A stretch of DNA of 64,000 nucleotides from Geothrix oryzisoli (GTDB lineage: Bacteria; Acidobacteriota; Holophagae; Holophagales; Holophagaceae), in contig NZ_JAKZLB010000002.1 of assembly GCF_022808865.1 (NCBI RefSeq), positions 324,019 to 388,018 on the forward strand. Reading direction: 5' to 3'. The notes beneath the pieces are model-generated. The model saw nothing but the letters and a program-made list of their open reading frames with translations, searched no databases and was not told the DNA's origin. Positions 17,647 through 27,540 of this stretch are shown one piece after another (within the stretch, counting starts at the first letter, position 1; the number at the start of each line of letters is the position of its first letter). The translations under genes and the position numbers were made by a program.

Positions 17647-20600
17647 TTAGAACTGGAACTTCACGCCAAACCGGTAGCGACGGCCGATCTGCCAGGCATT
17701 GGCGGAGCCGAAGCGGATGTCGCCGTTGCCGCTCTGGTCAGCAGCCTGCTGGAGCTGGCTGGTGGCGAAGCGGGTGTTGAACACGTTGAAGATGTCCACG
17801 CTGGGGATCAGCTTGTACTTCTTGCCGATCTTGTAGGCCCAGTCGAGGTGCAGGTCCACGTTGTTGAGGGCGGGGGTGCGGCCGTAGTCCCCCTGGGCGC
17901 CCTTGGTGGGCACACCGTCGCCGTAGAAGCCGATGTCCAGGAACTTGTAGGTCTTGTCCATGGAGCCGATCCACTGCGTGCCGATGCCGTAGCCCGGGCC
18001 GGACTGCCAGTTGGCGGGGTTGTTGTACTCGGCATCCGACGCCACGACGATGGGATTGCCGCTCAGGGTCGTGTTGTTGTCGTAGTCCAGGTAGCCCAGG
18101 TGGGCGGTGTCGTAACCCGCGGGCTTGCCGTGGGTCAGGGAGCCGTCATCCCAGGCGCTGTTGGGGGTGCCGCTCTGGTAGGTCCAGTTGAAGCCCACGT
18201 TCAGGTCGCCGCCGAAGAAGTCGAAGCGGTGGCTGGCGTAGAGCTTGACCACGTGGGTGCGGTCGTTGGGCAGGAGGCCGTAGCCCACATAGGGGAAGTA
18301 GTCGAAGCTGGCGGTGATGTTGCCGTCAGACTGGCCGTTGGAGCCGGACACCACGCCCTCGTAGTTGCCCTCCAGGCGGCTCCAGGTGTAGCTGAAGCTC
18401 AGGGTGTCGCGGTCGGTCTTCTTGTCCAGGGTGAAGTCCACGCTGGAGTACTTGTTGCCGGCCTTGGGGAAGCCCGTGTCCTGGACCGTGAAGAGGCCCG
18501 TGGCGGCGTTGTAGTAGTCCGAGATCTTGACGCCGTAGTTGTTGTAGCCGGTCGGGTAGCCGTAGTACGAGCCATTCGCCAGGATGATGTTGGTCATGCT
18601 CTTGGGATTGGGACGCCACTGCTGGAAGGCCCCGGGGTTGCCGATGACCGCCGCGCCGGCGCCGTACTTGGGCGTGCCGCTGCCGGTGTAGGAGATGGCC
18701 GGACCCTCATCGTAGGGATTGCCGTAGGCGTCCGTGAACACCATGTCTTCCATGGGGTTCTTCAGCTCGCGGTACTTGGCGTGGATGCCGGCGGTCCAGC
18801 CGCTGGCGAAGGTGTGGTCCACACCCAGGATGTACTCACTGCGCTGGGGGAGCTTGGTGCCCTCGGCGATGGGATCGAAGCTGAAGGGCGTGCCGTAGTC
18901 GGTGATGCTGCTCGGGGCGGCGCCGTAGGTGTACGCGCCCGTCGTCGTGTCGTAGGTGGAGTTGTTGGGCTTGTAGTTGTAGCGCAGATAGGTCTCATTG
19001 GCGTAGACGCGAATGGCCATGCGCTGGGGGATCTGCTCGAAGTAGCGGGCGTAGTTGCCGCTGATCTTCGTCTTGCCATCCTGGTTCACGTCCCAGGTGA
19101 AGCCCAGGCGGGGCTGGACGTAGTCGCTGAACTTGTCGAACTTCATGAAGGACTTGTCGTGGAGGTCCCGCTGGTCCTGGGTCTCGAAGCGGAAGCCATA
19201 CATCGCCTTGAAGCCGGCGCCCATGTCCCAGGTGTCCTGCACGTAGGCGGCGTTGATGATCGCCTTCACGGTGGCGTTGGTGTGCAGGAACTGGCGGATG
19301 ATCTGGTTGGTGGACCCGGTCGGATTGATCGACACGCGCTCACCACCGGAGGTGGCGGCGATCTCGCTGTACTTGGAGACGAGCTGGGACAGGCCGAACT
19401 TCATGTTGTGGTTGCCCACGAACCAGCTCAGGTCCACGCGGGCCTGGGTGGTCTGGGTCTTCTCCTCGGCGGAGTAGTAGCCGGCGCCGCCGCGGACGAA
19501 GGCCAAGCCGTTCAGCGGGTTGTTGCCCGTATTGTTATGGATCGGGTCCGCAGCGATCCAGGCGTTCATGCCAGGGCCCGTCTCCTCCCACAGGTAGTCG
19601 GTGACGCGGATGTGGCTGGTGTCCGTGGGGTCGTTGGTGGTCTTGTACTGGCTGGTGCCCAGCTTGGCGCTGAGGAACAGGCTGGGGCTGATGTTCCAGT
19701 CGTAGTTGAGGACGAAGTTCTGGACCGTGTCCTTGCGGTTGTAGCCCAGCTGGGCGTCGCCCAGGGTGCCGGGGTAGACCTTCGGGAAGTCGTCCTTGTG
19801 GCTGTTCACGTTCGCCGAGAAGGTGAACTGCTGGTCCTGGGTGAGGTACCAGTTGATCTTGCCGATGACCTGGAACTCGTCGATGGTCTCATCGCCATTG
19901 CGGAGGCCATTGGCATTGGGAAGGTTGTTCTTCTCGGGGGACTCGGTCTTGCTGCCGTCCACGCCCACGAAGAAGAAGAGCTTGTCCTTGATGATGGGAC
20001 CGCTCACTTCGCCGCCGAGGTCGTAGCGGCTGCTGGGGGCGGTCTGCTTGAAGTAATCGTTGTGCTTGGGCAGGGCCTGGATGCCGATGGCGTCCCAGGT
20101 CGCCCAGGCGGAACCCTTGAAGGCGTTGGTGCCGGACTTGGTGATGGCGTTGATCACGCCGCCGAGGGCGCTGAACTCGGGCTTGAAGCCGCCGGTCTGG
20201 ATCTCCACCTGGTCGATGAAGTCGGTGACGAGGGAGGCGCCCTGGAAGCCGCGGGCCAGGTTGGTGGTGGACAGGCCGTCCACGACGTAGCTGTTCTCAG
20301 CCGCGGAACCGCCGCCGATGGAGGGGTCGTTGCCGAAGCCGCCGGTGACCACGCCAGGAGCCAGCATGGCCACGGTGCTCATGTCGCGGCCCTTGGGAAT
20401 GGCCGAGAGGTTGTCCATGGAGGTCACGAGGCCGGTCTGGGTGGTGGTGGTGTCCACCGTGGCCGTGGTGCCGAGCACTTCGACCACCGTCGAGGCCTCG
20501 GAGGCCATCTTGAAGGTCACGGGCTGGGTCTGGTTCACCAGCACGGAGACGTTCTGGGTGATCTTCTGGAAGCCGCTCTTCGTGACTTCGATGGTCCAGG

Positions 20601-20832
20601 CGCCCGGATTCAGGAGGCCGAGACGGAAGGCGCCATCGGCGCCCGTCACCGCCTGGCGGGTGGTCTGGGCGGAGGTCAGGCGGACGGTCGCGCCTGCGAC
20701 CGGGGCGCCCTTGCCATCCGTCACCGCCCCGTTGACGGCACCTGTGGTGGCCGTCTGCGCGTGAGCGACAATGCCGCTCCCGGCAACGATGGCGGCGGCT
20801 GTGAAGCCCAGCCGGGTCAAGATTCGATTCAT
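17647..20832 (-). CDS. Oar-type TonB-dependent receptor 2
   Basis: Outer-membrane receptor of 1061 aa. Signal peptide (1-25, ending VAHAQ), carboxypeptidase-regulatory domain (about 30-112, GAPVAGATVRLTS), plug (about 125-260, with AIPKGRDMSTVAMLAPGVV and SYVVDGLSTTN), and a long barrel ending RFGVKFQF. The ATG at 20832 is preceded by AAAGGAG at ideal spacing; the frame opens 72 bases earlier without a signal. The plug motif GGVINAITKSGTNAFKGS is the standard Oar-family switch segment. It has its own leader and terminator, so is likely transcribed alone, with a leader similar to receptor 1. Substrate unknown. No truncation. Confidence 0.9.
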   Translation of the reverse strand: MNRILTRLGFTAAAIVAGSGIVAHAQTATTGAVNGAVTDGKGAPVAGATVRLTSAQTTRQAVTGADGAFRLGLLNPGAWTIEVTKSGFQKITQNVSVLVNQTQPVTFKMASEASTVVEVLGTTATVDTTTTQTGLVTSMDNLSAIPKGRDMSTVAMLAPGVVTGGFGNDPSIGGGSAAENSYVVDGLSTTNLARGFQGASLVTDFIDQVEIQTGGFKPEFSALGGVINAITKSGTNAFKGSAWATWDAIGIQALPKHNDYFKQTAPSSRYDLGGEVSGPIIKDKLFFFVGVDGSKTESPEKNNLPNANGLRNGDETIDEFQVIGKINWYLTQDQQFTFSANVNSHKDDFPKVYPGTLGDAQLGYNRKDTVQNFVLNYDWNISPSLFLSAKLGTSQYKTTNDPTDTSHIRVTDYLWEETGPGMNAWIAADPIHNNTGNNPLNGLAFVRGGAGYYSAEEKTQTTQARVDLSWFVGNHNMKFGLSQLVSKYSEIAATSGGERVSINPTGSTNQIIRQFLHTNATVKAIINAAYVQDTWDMGAGFKAMYGFRFETQDQRDLHDKSFMKFDKFSDYVQPRLGFTWDVNQDGKTKISGNYARYFEQIPQRMAIRVYANETYLRYNYKPNNSTYDTTTGAYTYGAAPSSITDYGTPFSFDPIAEGTKLPQRSEYILGVDHTFASGWTAGIHAKYRELKNPMEDMVFTDAYGNPYDEGPAISYTGSGTPKYGAGAAVIGNPGAFQQWRPNPKSMTNIILANGSYYGYPTGYNNYGVKISDYYNAATGLFTVQDTGFPKAGNKYSSVDFTLDKKTDRDTLSFSYTWSRLEGNYEGVVSGSNGQSDGNITASFDYFPYVGYGLLPNDRTHVVKLYASHRFDFFGGDLNVGFNWTYQSGTPNSAWDDGSLTHGKPAGYDTAHLGYLDYDNNTTLSGNPIVVASDAEYNNPANWQSGPGYGIGTQWIGSMDKTYKFLDIGFYGDGVPTKGAQGDYGRTPALNNVDLHLDWAYKIGKKYKLIPSVDIFNVFNTRFATSQLQQAADQSGNGDIRFGSANAWQIGRRYRFGVKFQF

Positions 20833-21096
20833 AGAAACTCCTTTGGGGGGGAAGGCGGCCGAAGCCGCATGGTGCAGGTGCGGACTGCGGAATGACGAAA
20901 GCAAACCCGCCGCAGGACTCTGCGGCGGAGGGGGTCGTCATCAGAAGGGACTACCAAAGACCGGGGAGAAGTGTGGAAAGAATAGGCCAGGTTCCAAGGT
21001 CTTTACAAATATTTTTGACTCTGGATCTCAAATGATGCATCGAATCATGATGATTGGGCGTTTTTAGCCCATTTCTAAAAAGGTTCCCTTTCCCAA
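20833..21096. other. Leader region of receptor 2
   Basis: The gap between receptors 2 and 3 carries the receptor 2 ribosome site, the conserved promoter-like block and a strongly AT-rich segment near 20998-21015. A short hairpin around 21056-21070 (GGGCGTTTTTAGCCC) also lies here. No gene is supported. Confidence 0.5.
20954..21048 (-). promoter_or_regulatory. Candidate promoter/operator of receptor 2
   Basis: Plus-strand bases 20954-20994 match the receptor 1 element with only a few differences and a short gap. On the coding strand TTGTAA and TATTCT are 18 bp apart and could be -35 and -10 boxes. The inverted repeat ATGAT/ATCAT (21032-21036 and 21044-21048) surrounds GCATCG, the same core as in the receptor 1 leader. 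Confidence 0.5.
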
Positions 21097-21128
21097 AAAG
21101 AAAGAGGCCCTTGCGGGCCTCTTTCTTT
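21097..21128 (-). terminator. Rho-independent terminator of receptor 3
   Basis: A perfect 14-bp stem (21097-21110 with 21115-21128) with a TTGC loop, continuing into TTTTTGGG on the minus strand. It starts 13 bp after the receptor 3 stop codon. Confidence 0.85.
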
Positions 21129-21141
21129 GGAGCGGCGTTCC

Positions 21142-24114
21142 TTAGAAGCGGAAGCCGGCGGATGCGGTGATCGTACGGGCCGAGCCGTAATAACTCGAAG
21201 AAGCGGGGACCGTGCCGTACGTGGAGAGGGGGATCCAGGGGGAATTCAGGCCCTGGTTGGCAACACCGTAGCTGCCAGCCGCCGCGTTGTAGCTGGCGCT
21301 GTAGTTAATAATCTGCTGGTGGTTCAGCACGTTGCTGATGTACAGCTTGCCGAAGGCGGTGACATCCTTGCCCGAGACCTTGAAGAGCGGGAAGTCGTGG
21401 GTGAGGGCCAGGTCAAGGTAGGCCGCGCCGGGAAGGACGCCCTGGCCGCGCTGCTGGTCCTTGTACTGGGTGAAGGAGGTACCCGCCTGGTCGGGAAGGC
21501 CGGGGTTGAGCTGAGAGACATCGAGGCTACGGGTGTAGCTGAAGTGGGAGCCGGTATCAAAGCGGTAGACCCAGCCCACGGTGCTCTTGCCGAACTCGTT
21601 GATGAAGGTCTTGCTGGCGTTGAAGCGCATGCGCGTAGCCACGTGGCCCGAGAGGTAGCCCTCGGGGTGCAGGTCGTTCTTGTCGAACATGGCCACCCCG
21701 TCGGTTACGTTCCAGGAATTGATGGACTCACCGCGGGCGGGGGTGGAGGAGCCTTCACCCTCGTAGTTACCCTTCAGGCTGCTCCAGGTGATGTTGCCAC
21801 CGATGGTCCAGCCGTTGCGGTTGAGCTGGCCCTCAAGTTCCAGGCCCTTGTACTTGCGGGTGGCATCCGGGTTGTTGTCCCAGACCTTCACGTAGAGGTC
21901 GTCGCCAGCGGGGCTGATCACGTGACCGCTGTTGCCGACGGTGACGTCGATGAGGTTCTTCCAGTTCTTGTAGACGCCGGTGACCTTCACGAAGCCTTCA
22001 CCCAGGCCGGCCACGTTGTAGGTGAGGGCGTAGCTGCCCTGAACCTCGTCCACGGTGGGGGCCTTCATCTTGTCGTTCAGCTTCACGTTGAGGCTGGGAT
22101 CGTTGTAGCCCACCATGACAGTGTAGAGGGCCGGGTTTTGCAGGGCTGCGAATGAAATACGGTCGGCGTTCGTGCGGCCATGAGCCGCGTAGGTGGTGGC
22201 AAGGTAGTCGATCTCGGTGGGGTTGCCCTGGCCGGTGACCGAGTTGGTGATGCCTTCCAGCACCTTGGCGTTGTAGCGGGCGTAGCTCAGGCCGAAGATG
22301 TGCTTGCTATCGCCGAACAGGTCGTACTTGAGACCCAGGCGGGGGGACAGGCCGTTGGCGCCGGCAGTCTTGCTGCCTGACTCGTTCTCGGCCTTGTAGC
22401 TGTCAAAGCGCAGACCGACCTGGAGGTTCCAGTGCTGGTCGATGCTCCACTTGTCGTTGACGTAGAGGCCCGTGGAGAAGTTGCTCGCCTCGCCGGCCTT
22501 GCTAATGTAGGTCTCCATGACATACGGGATAGCGGTGCGGCCCGGAATAGTGATGGCCCCGAGCGGGTTGGTGGCGGGCAGGGTGGTGTCGACCAGGACG
22601 GCACCGTACGCATCGAAGATGTACCCGGTGGGGCTCTGGTCGTTGCGGGCGCGGCGGATGCCCTTGTAGTAGTCGATGCCGAAGTCCGTCTGGTGGCTGC
22701 CAGCGGCATTCCAGAAGAGGCTGGCCTTGAGGTTCAAGGTGCGGTTGTCGCGGTTGTCACCGCCGTCCGCGCTGTTGAAGATGCCGTTGTTGTAGAAGCC
22801 GCCCGACTCCATGGAGTAGATGGGGCTCTGGCCGTTGGCGGCGCCGCCGGCGGAGAGGTTCTGGTGCTTCTTGCCGAAGCGCAGTTCCGTGGTGAAGTTG
22901 GAGGACCAAGCCGACCGCAGGGCGATGTTGAGGAAGTCGGACACGGACACCTGGGGCACCAGGGCTTCCAGTTCGCCAGCATAGTAGTTGCGGTTGGTCT
23001 GGTTGACGGCGTTCTTCATGTACGAAGCCACCAGGGTGTGGTCCTGGTTGATGGACCAAGTCAGCTTGGCCTGGCGCCGAATCTCGTTGTTGTGACGGGT
23101 ATAGCCCGCACCAAGGCCCTCAGGACCGTTCGCGATGGGAACGCCACGGGAGCCGTTGCCGTTCGCGCCGGGGGTGAGGTTGGCGGAAGTGCCGGAGCTG
23201 CCTTCACCGATGGTCCCGAACACGTCAGATTTGGTGGTGAAGTAGGACGCCGCGAACCAGAGACGGTCCTTGAGAATGGGGCCGCTCAACTGCAGAGTCT
23301 TGGTCTCGCCCAGAACGTTCTGAACGGCCGTGCGGTTCGTGAAGGGCTGGGTGGCGTTCCAGGAGGGATCGGACAGTTCCCAGCGGAGGGAGCCGCTGAA
23401 CTCGTTGCCGCCGGAGCGGGTGATGGAGTTGATGATGCCGCCTTCCACGTCGCCGTACTCGGCGGACATGGCACCGGTGATGACCTGGGTCTCTTCGATG
23501 GAGTCATCGATGAGGGCCACACCGCGGTTGTTGTAGGCGTTGTCAGCGATGTTCTGGCCGTCCAGCAGGTAGAGGTTGCCGGAGGTCATGGCGCCGCGGA
23601 TCTGGACGCGGCCGCCCACGCCGACGGTGACACCGGGGGTGAGGAGGGCCACGCCTTCCTGCGTGCGGGCGTTGGGCAACATGTCGACAGCGTCGGCGCG
23701 GTAGTTCGTCGCGGTCTTGACGTCGGTCTTGTCGACGGCGGGGGCGGCGGCGACGACTTCAACCACAGCGCCACCGACCTTGGTCAGGGTGACCTTGGGG
23801 GTGAAGGTCTGGTCGATGCCGAGCTGTTCGGTGATCTTGCGGGTTTCGAGACCGTCCTTGGTGTACTGGATGGAGTACAGGCCGGGAGGCAGCAGGCGGG
23901 CAATGAACTTGCCGTTCGCGTCCGTCACGTAGGTGCGCACGCCCTGCAGCGCGGGCGAGGTCAGGCGGACGGTGACGCCGGCGAGGGGAGCGCCGGCAGC
24001 GTCGACCACCAATCCGGTGACGTTCGCGGTCTGAGTGCCCTGTGAGTACAGAGCAGCCCCGCCCAGGGCGATGAGGGCCGTAAGGCGGCCCAGGCGGTTG
24101 TTCAAGAGATGCAT
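21142..24114 (-). CDS. Oar-type TonB-dependent receptor 3
   Basis: Outer-membrane receptor of 990 aa. Signal peptide (about 1-24, LGRLTALIALGGAALYSQ), regulatory domain (about 27-110, GAPLAGVTVRLTS), plug (about 120-245, with MLPNARTQEGVALLTPGV and YLLDGQNIADN) and barrel ending TITASAGFRF. The start at 24114 is fixed by GGAGG five bases upstream; the frame is open for 89 more codons upstream but these cover the leader. The signal peptide is nearly the same as that of receptor 4, suggesting a local duplication, although the barrels have diverged strongly. Own leader and terminator. Substrate unknown. Confidence 0.9.
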   Translation of the reverse strand: MHLLNNRLGRLTALIALGGAALYSQGTQTANVTGLVVDAAGAPLAGVTVRLTSPALQGVRTYVTDANGKFIARLLPPGLYSIQYTKDGLETRKITEQLGIDQTFTPKVTLTKVGGAVVEVVAAAPAVDKTDVKTATNYRADAVDMLPNARTQEGVALLTPGVTVGVGGRVQIRGAMTSGNLYLLDGQNIADNAYNNRGVALIDDSIEETQVITGAMSAEYGDVEGGIINSITRSGGNEFSGSLRWELSDPSWNATQPFTNRTAVQNVLGETKTLQLSGPILKDRLWFAASYFTTKSDVFGTIGEGSSGTSANLTPGANGNGSRGVPIANGPEGLGAGYTRHNNEIRRQAKLTWSINQDHTLVASYMKNAVNQTNRNYYAGELEALVPQVSVSDFLNIALRSAWSSNFTTELRFGKKHQNLSAGGAANGQSPIYSMESGGFYNNGIFNSADGGDNRDNRTLNLKASLFWNAAGSHQTDFGIDYYKGIRRARNDQSPTGYIFDAYGAVLVDTTLPATNPLGAITIPGRTAIPYVMETYISKAGEASNFSTGLYVNDKWSIDQHWNLQVGLRFDSYKAENESGSKTAGANGLSPRLGLKYDLFGDSKHIFGLSYARYNAKVLEGITNSVTGQGNPTEIDYLATTYAAHGRTNADRISFAALQNPALYTVMVGYNDPSLNVKLNDKMKAPTVDEVQGSYALTYNVAGLGEGFVKVTGVYKNWKNLIDVTVGNSGHVISPAGDDLYVKVWDNNPDATRKYKGLELEGQLNRNGWTIGGNITWSSLKGNYEGEGSSTPARGESINSWNVTDGVAMFDKNDLHPEGYLSGHVATRMRFNASKTFINEFGKSTVGWVYRFDTGSHFSYTRSLDVSQLNPGLPDQAGTSFTQYKDQQRGQGVLPGAAYLDLALTHDFPLFKVSGKDVTAFGKLYISNVLNHQQIINYSASYNAAAGSYGVANQGLNSPWIPLSTYGTVPASSSYYGSARTITASAGFRF

Positions 24115-24391
24115 AGCATCCTCCAGGAAACCAGAGCCGGACAGGTGCGGCTCCGTGGTGAAAAAAGCATCTGTGGCCCCGGGTGGCGCGCGCAGAATTG
24201 CTCGAGCTTGGGGTGTGACAGAAGGAACGATGGGGAGAAAGATCCGAGACTGATGATGCAACCATTGTATTGCGAGGGGCGTTAATTTTTGTGAAGTTCC
24301 CAAAAAACAAAGGAACCGATCCGGCAAAAGCGGCATCTTCCCTCGCGCTTGAGAAACAGTTGCAATACGGGGCAGTTTCATGGAGGGGCAT
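24115..24391 (-). promoter_or_regulatory. Leader region of receptor 3
   Basis: This stretch upstream of receptor 3 holds a coding-strand TACAAT (near 24264-24270), a good -10 candidate, next to TGCATCAT, which resembles the GCATCG-centred sites of receptors 1 and 2. At 24293-24307 the plus strand reads GAAGTTCCCAAAAAA, close to GAAGTCCCCAAAAAG at 27638-27652 before receptor 4. No gene is seen. Confidence 0.4.
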
Positions 24392-24425
24392 GGAAAAGGG
24401 GGAGGGTCGCCCCTCCCCCTTTTCC
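24392..24425 (-). terminator. Terminator hairpin of receptor 4
   Basis: A 15-bp perfect stem (24392-24406 with 24411-24425) whose arms start with GGAAAAGGGGG, 17 bp after the receptor 4 stop. The T-rich outer end of the stem acts as the U tract. Confidence 0.75.
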
Positions 24426-24441
24426 TGGTGCCTGGCGGAAT

Positions 24442-27400
24442 CTAGAAGCTGAACTTCACGCCGAGGCGCACGCGGCGACCGGCATCATAGGCGGGCGTTC
24501 CGCCGACCACGCCAGTGGGTCGCATGTAGTTGGGATTGACGGTGTTGATGCCCAGGTCGACGTTGGTGTCCAGGGCGGTGACCTTCTGCTGGTTGAAGGT
24601 GTTGAAGACATTCGCGATGAAGATCAGGCGCTTGGCCTTGCCCACCTTGAAGGTGTACTGGGCGGCCAGGTCGAGGAGGAACCGGGAGGGCAGGCGGCCT
24701 TCCACGCCGCGGCCGTAGACCGGAATCTCACCCGCGTTCTCATACACGGGGTGGGCCAGGTATGAGGTGATGGGGGTGCCGGTCAGATAGCGGGCGGTGA
24801 AGCCGACGTTGAGCCCCATGTCCCAGTTGTAGCTGCCCCCGGTGTTGATTACGAGGGTGCGGTCGGAGGGCAGGGCGCCGATGAGGAACTGTTCCTGGCC
24901 CGTCAGGCCACGGGCGGGATCCGCCAGCAGTTCCACCGGCAGGTCATAGAGGCTGGAGATGTTGGGGTCGGACTGCCCGTTGTCGTTGCGGAACAGGCCC
25001 TCGTAGTTGCCCTCCAGCTTGGAAAGGCGCATGTTCATGAAGGCGCTGTACTTGACCGTGTTCTTGCGCATCTCGAACTCGAAGGCGTAGTAATTGCGGG
25101 TCGGCGCCGGGAAGGTGGCCGTGCCGGTGAACCCGGTCAGGGCGGCAATGGCCCCGTTGTTCTCGCCGGGGTTGGCGATGAAGTAGCTGTCGCCATCCAG
25201 GGACATGTCCTCCAGGATCCGGCCCAGCTTGCGGTAGATGAACCGGTTGCTGAGGGCGACGCCGTTCGTGAGCTCGACGTCGAAGCCGAAGACCATCTCA
25301 TCCTGATACATGGACTTCGTGCCGGGGATGACGAGGGTCGTCTGGTCGCCGGTGGTGCGGAAGTGGGTTGTGGTCACACCGGTCGGATTCGCCGAACTGA
25401 TCCCCACCTTTTCACCTGTGAGCGGATTCACGTCATAGGTCGATGTGCCATTCACGATGGGATTGGAAAGGCCATTAAATCCGGGGGCCAGGGTCATGAA
25501 GTCGGACCGGTTCACGCCTCTTTCGTTGGAGAAGGCGCGGACGCAGATGTCGTTGGGGACCTTCTCGAAGTAGCGGCCCCAGAAGGCGTAGAGCTTCGAC
25601 TTGCCGTCGCCGCTCATGTCATAGGTGACCCCGAGGCGGGGGGCGATGTTGTCACTGGCCTTGAACTTGTAGGTCTGATCCTGGCCGATCATCTCCTGGC
25701 CTTCCATGCGGACGCCCAGCTTGAAGTTGAGCCGGTCCAGCTTGATGGCGGTCTGCAGGAAGTAGGCGTCGTACTTGGTCTTCGTTTTGATCTGGGGGCT
25801 CGAGATGTCGCCCCGGACGATGCGGTAGTAGGGGGTGATGTTGTTGGGTCCCTCCGGCTGCGTGGGATCGGCCATCATGTAGCGTTTCTGGATGGAAAGA
25901 CCCTGGGAGAAGACGATCCCGGTGGCGTGGGGGTCCACGAAGCCCAGCGGGCCGGACCGCTGCAGGTTGGACTTGTAGTCCACATCCTCATGGAGGTAGC
26001 CGATCTTGAAGTCGAAGCGGCCCCAGGTCCGGGACAGCTTGATGTCGAACTGCTTGTTCTCGCCCTTCAGCTTTTGTTCATAGAGGCCGGCCGAGTTGGG
26101 GGAGATGGTGGCGCCACCTCGGGTATCGACCACCGACCATTCGGTGTTGCCCAAGGCTGAAATCGAGGTCTCGAAGGTGTTCTCAGTGGAGGTGGCGCGG
26201 GCTTCCAGGAAATACTCATTGGCGAAGGTGGCGTTGTACTTCAACGTCAGGGTCTGGCTGCCGAACTTCAGCTCGGTGTCCTTGCCCTCGGTGCCCCGGA
26301 AGGCGCTGAAGAGCTGGGGACCCAGGTCCCGCTTGCCGGGATCGCCGAACGCGCTGAATTCCAGGATCTGATCCGTCGCCACCACCCACTGCAGCTTGCC
26401 GTAGTAGGAGTCGGTCTTGTTCTTGTTTTCGAGGGTCTGACCCGTCCTCGGCCAAAGGTAGGTTCCGGGAACCCTGGGGTCGTCCACAGTGGCCGGAGTG
26501 GTCTTGATGTTGTAGGGCGCGATCCGCTTCTGGGTTTCCGAAACAGGGTTGTAGCCCACGAAATAGAACAGCTTGTCCTTGATGATGGGGCCGGAGACAA
26601 AGAAGCCCAACTCCGCGCGGTCGTACGATTTCCAGGTGGGCTGTTCTGTGCCGTCCGTACGGAAGACCTGCCGGTCCGCAGCCTGGAGGCTATCGATGTC
26701 CAGGAAGGCGAAGACGCTGCCCTGGAAGGTGTTGGAGCCTGATTTGGTGACGGCGTTGATGATGCCGCCCGTGCTCTGGCCGTACTCGGCCTCCATGGCG
26801 AAGCTCTTGACCTGGACTTCCTGGATGAAGTCCGAGTTGATGCCCGTGCCGAGGGAGCCATAGATGATGGAGAAGGAGCCGCTGCCGCCGAAACCGGTGT
26901 TGGTGGTGTTGGCGCCGTCGATCACGTACTGGTTCTCGAGGCCGGTGCCACCCGAGATGGAGGGGTTGTTGGCTCCGGTGCCGCCGCCGTCGACCACGCC
27001 GGGCGCCATCGAGGCGATGGCGGTGAAGGAGCGACCGAGGGGCATGGTGCTGAACTCGTCGGAGCTGAAGGAGGTGCCACTGGTCACCGCGGTGGTGTCC
27101 AGAGCCTGGGTGGTGGCCACCACCTCGACCACCGCGCCCGCGGCGCGGGTCATGGTGATCCGCAGGGGCGTCAGGGTGTTGATGGAGGCGGTGGCGGTGA
27201 GCTTCGTGGCCGTCTCATAGCCGGCCGCCGTCACCGTGAGGTGATACTGGCCGGGAATCAGGGCGGACGCCTTGAAGGTGCCGTTGGCATCGGTCACGCG
27301 AACGACCTGGCCGCGGCCACCGTCGAGGATGACCTTCGCGCCGGCGACCGGGGTGCCGTTCGGGGCGGTCACCGTCCCGGAGATGGCGCCTGTCGTGGCG

Positions 27401-27477
27401 TCCTGCGCACACAGCATCACCCCGCCGAGGGCGATGAGGGCCGTCAGGCGGCCGATGGAAGAGATGGTTCCATGCAT
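24442..27477 (-). CDS. Oar-type TonB-dependent receptor 4
   Basis: Outer-membrane receptor of 1011 aa, first of the four in the direction of transcription. Signal peptide (about 1-24, IGRLTALIALGGVMLCAQ), regulatory domain (about 27-108, GTPVAGAKVILDG), plug (about 118-255, with MPLGRSFTAIASMAPGVV and YVIDGANTTNTGFGG), barrel ending RLGVKFSF. The ATG at 27477 follows GGAGG three bases away; an ATG 33 bases earlier is in frame but has no site. GGIINAVTKSGSNTFQGS is the family plug segment. Signal peptide similarity to receptor 3 suggests they arose by duplication. Substrate unknown. Confidence 0.9.
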   Translation of the reverse strand: MHGTISSIGRLTALIALGGVMLCAQDATTGAISGTVTAPNGTPVAGAKVILDGGRGQVVRVTDANGTFKASALIPGQYHLTVTAAGYETATKLTATASINTLTPLRITMTRAAGAVVEVVATTQALDTTAVTSGTSFSSDEFSTMPLGRSFTAIASMAPGVVDGGGTGANNPSISGGTGLENQYVIDGANTTNTGFGGSGSFSIIYGSLGTGINSDFIQEVQVKSFAMEAEYGQSTGGIINAVTKSGSNTFQGSVFAFLDIDSLQAADRQVFRTDGTEQPTWKSYDRAELGFFVSGPIIKDKLFYFVGYNPVSETQKRIAPYNIKTTPATVDDPRVPGTYLWPRTGQTLENKNKTDSYYGKLQWVVATDQILEFSAFGDPGKRDLGPQLFSAFRGTEGKDTELKFGSQTLTLKYNATFANEYFLEARATSTENTFETSISALGNTEWSVVDTRGGATISPNSAGLYEQKLKGENKQFDIKLSRTWGRFDFKIGYLHEDVDYKSNLQRSGPLGFVDPHATGIVFSQGLSIQKRYMMADPTQPEGPNNITPYYRIVRGDISSPQIKTKTKYDAYFLQTAIKLDRLNFKLGVRMEGQEMIGQDQTYKFKASDNIAPRLGVTYDMSGDGKSKLYAFWGRYFEKVPNDICVRAFSNERGVNRSDFMTLAPGFNGLSNPIVNGTSTYDVNPLTGEKVGISSANPTGVTTTHFRTTGDQTTLVIPGTKSMYQDEMVFGFDVELTNGVALSNRFIYRKLGRILEDMSLDGDSYFIANPGENNGAIAALTGFTGTATFPAPTRNYYAFEFEMRKNTVKYSAFMNMRLSKLEGNYEGLFRNDNGQSDPNISSLYDLPVELLADPARGLTGQEQFLIGALPSDRTLVINTGGSYNWDMGLNVGFTARYLTGTPITSYLAHPVYENAGEIPVYGRGVEGRLPSRFLLDLAAQYTFKVGKAKRLIFIANVFNTFNQQKVTALDTNVDLGINTVNPNYMRPTGVVGGTPAYDAGRRVRLGVKFSF

Positions 27478-27540
27478 ACAACCTCCGAATGAAATCGGGG
27501 CCATGCACAACAGGTCCCGAGGATGAACACGGGTCCTTCA

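Noticed and set aside
17848-20895. 1015-codon plus-strand frame opposite receptor 2
   Set aside because: Shadow frame of a TonB-dependent receptor; Val/Gly-rich nonsense typical of reverse-strand receptor DNA.
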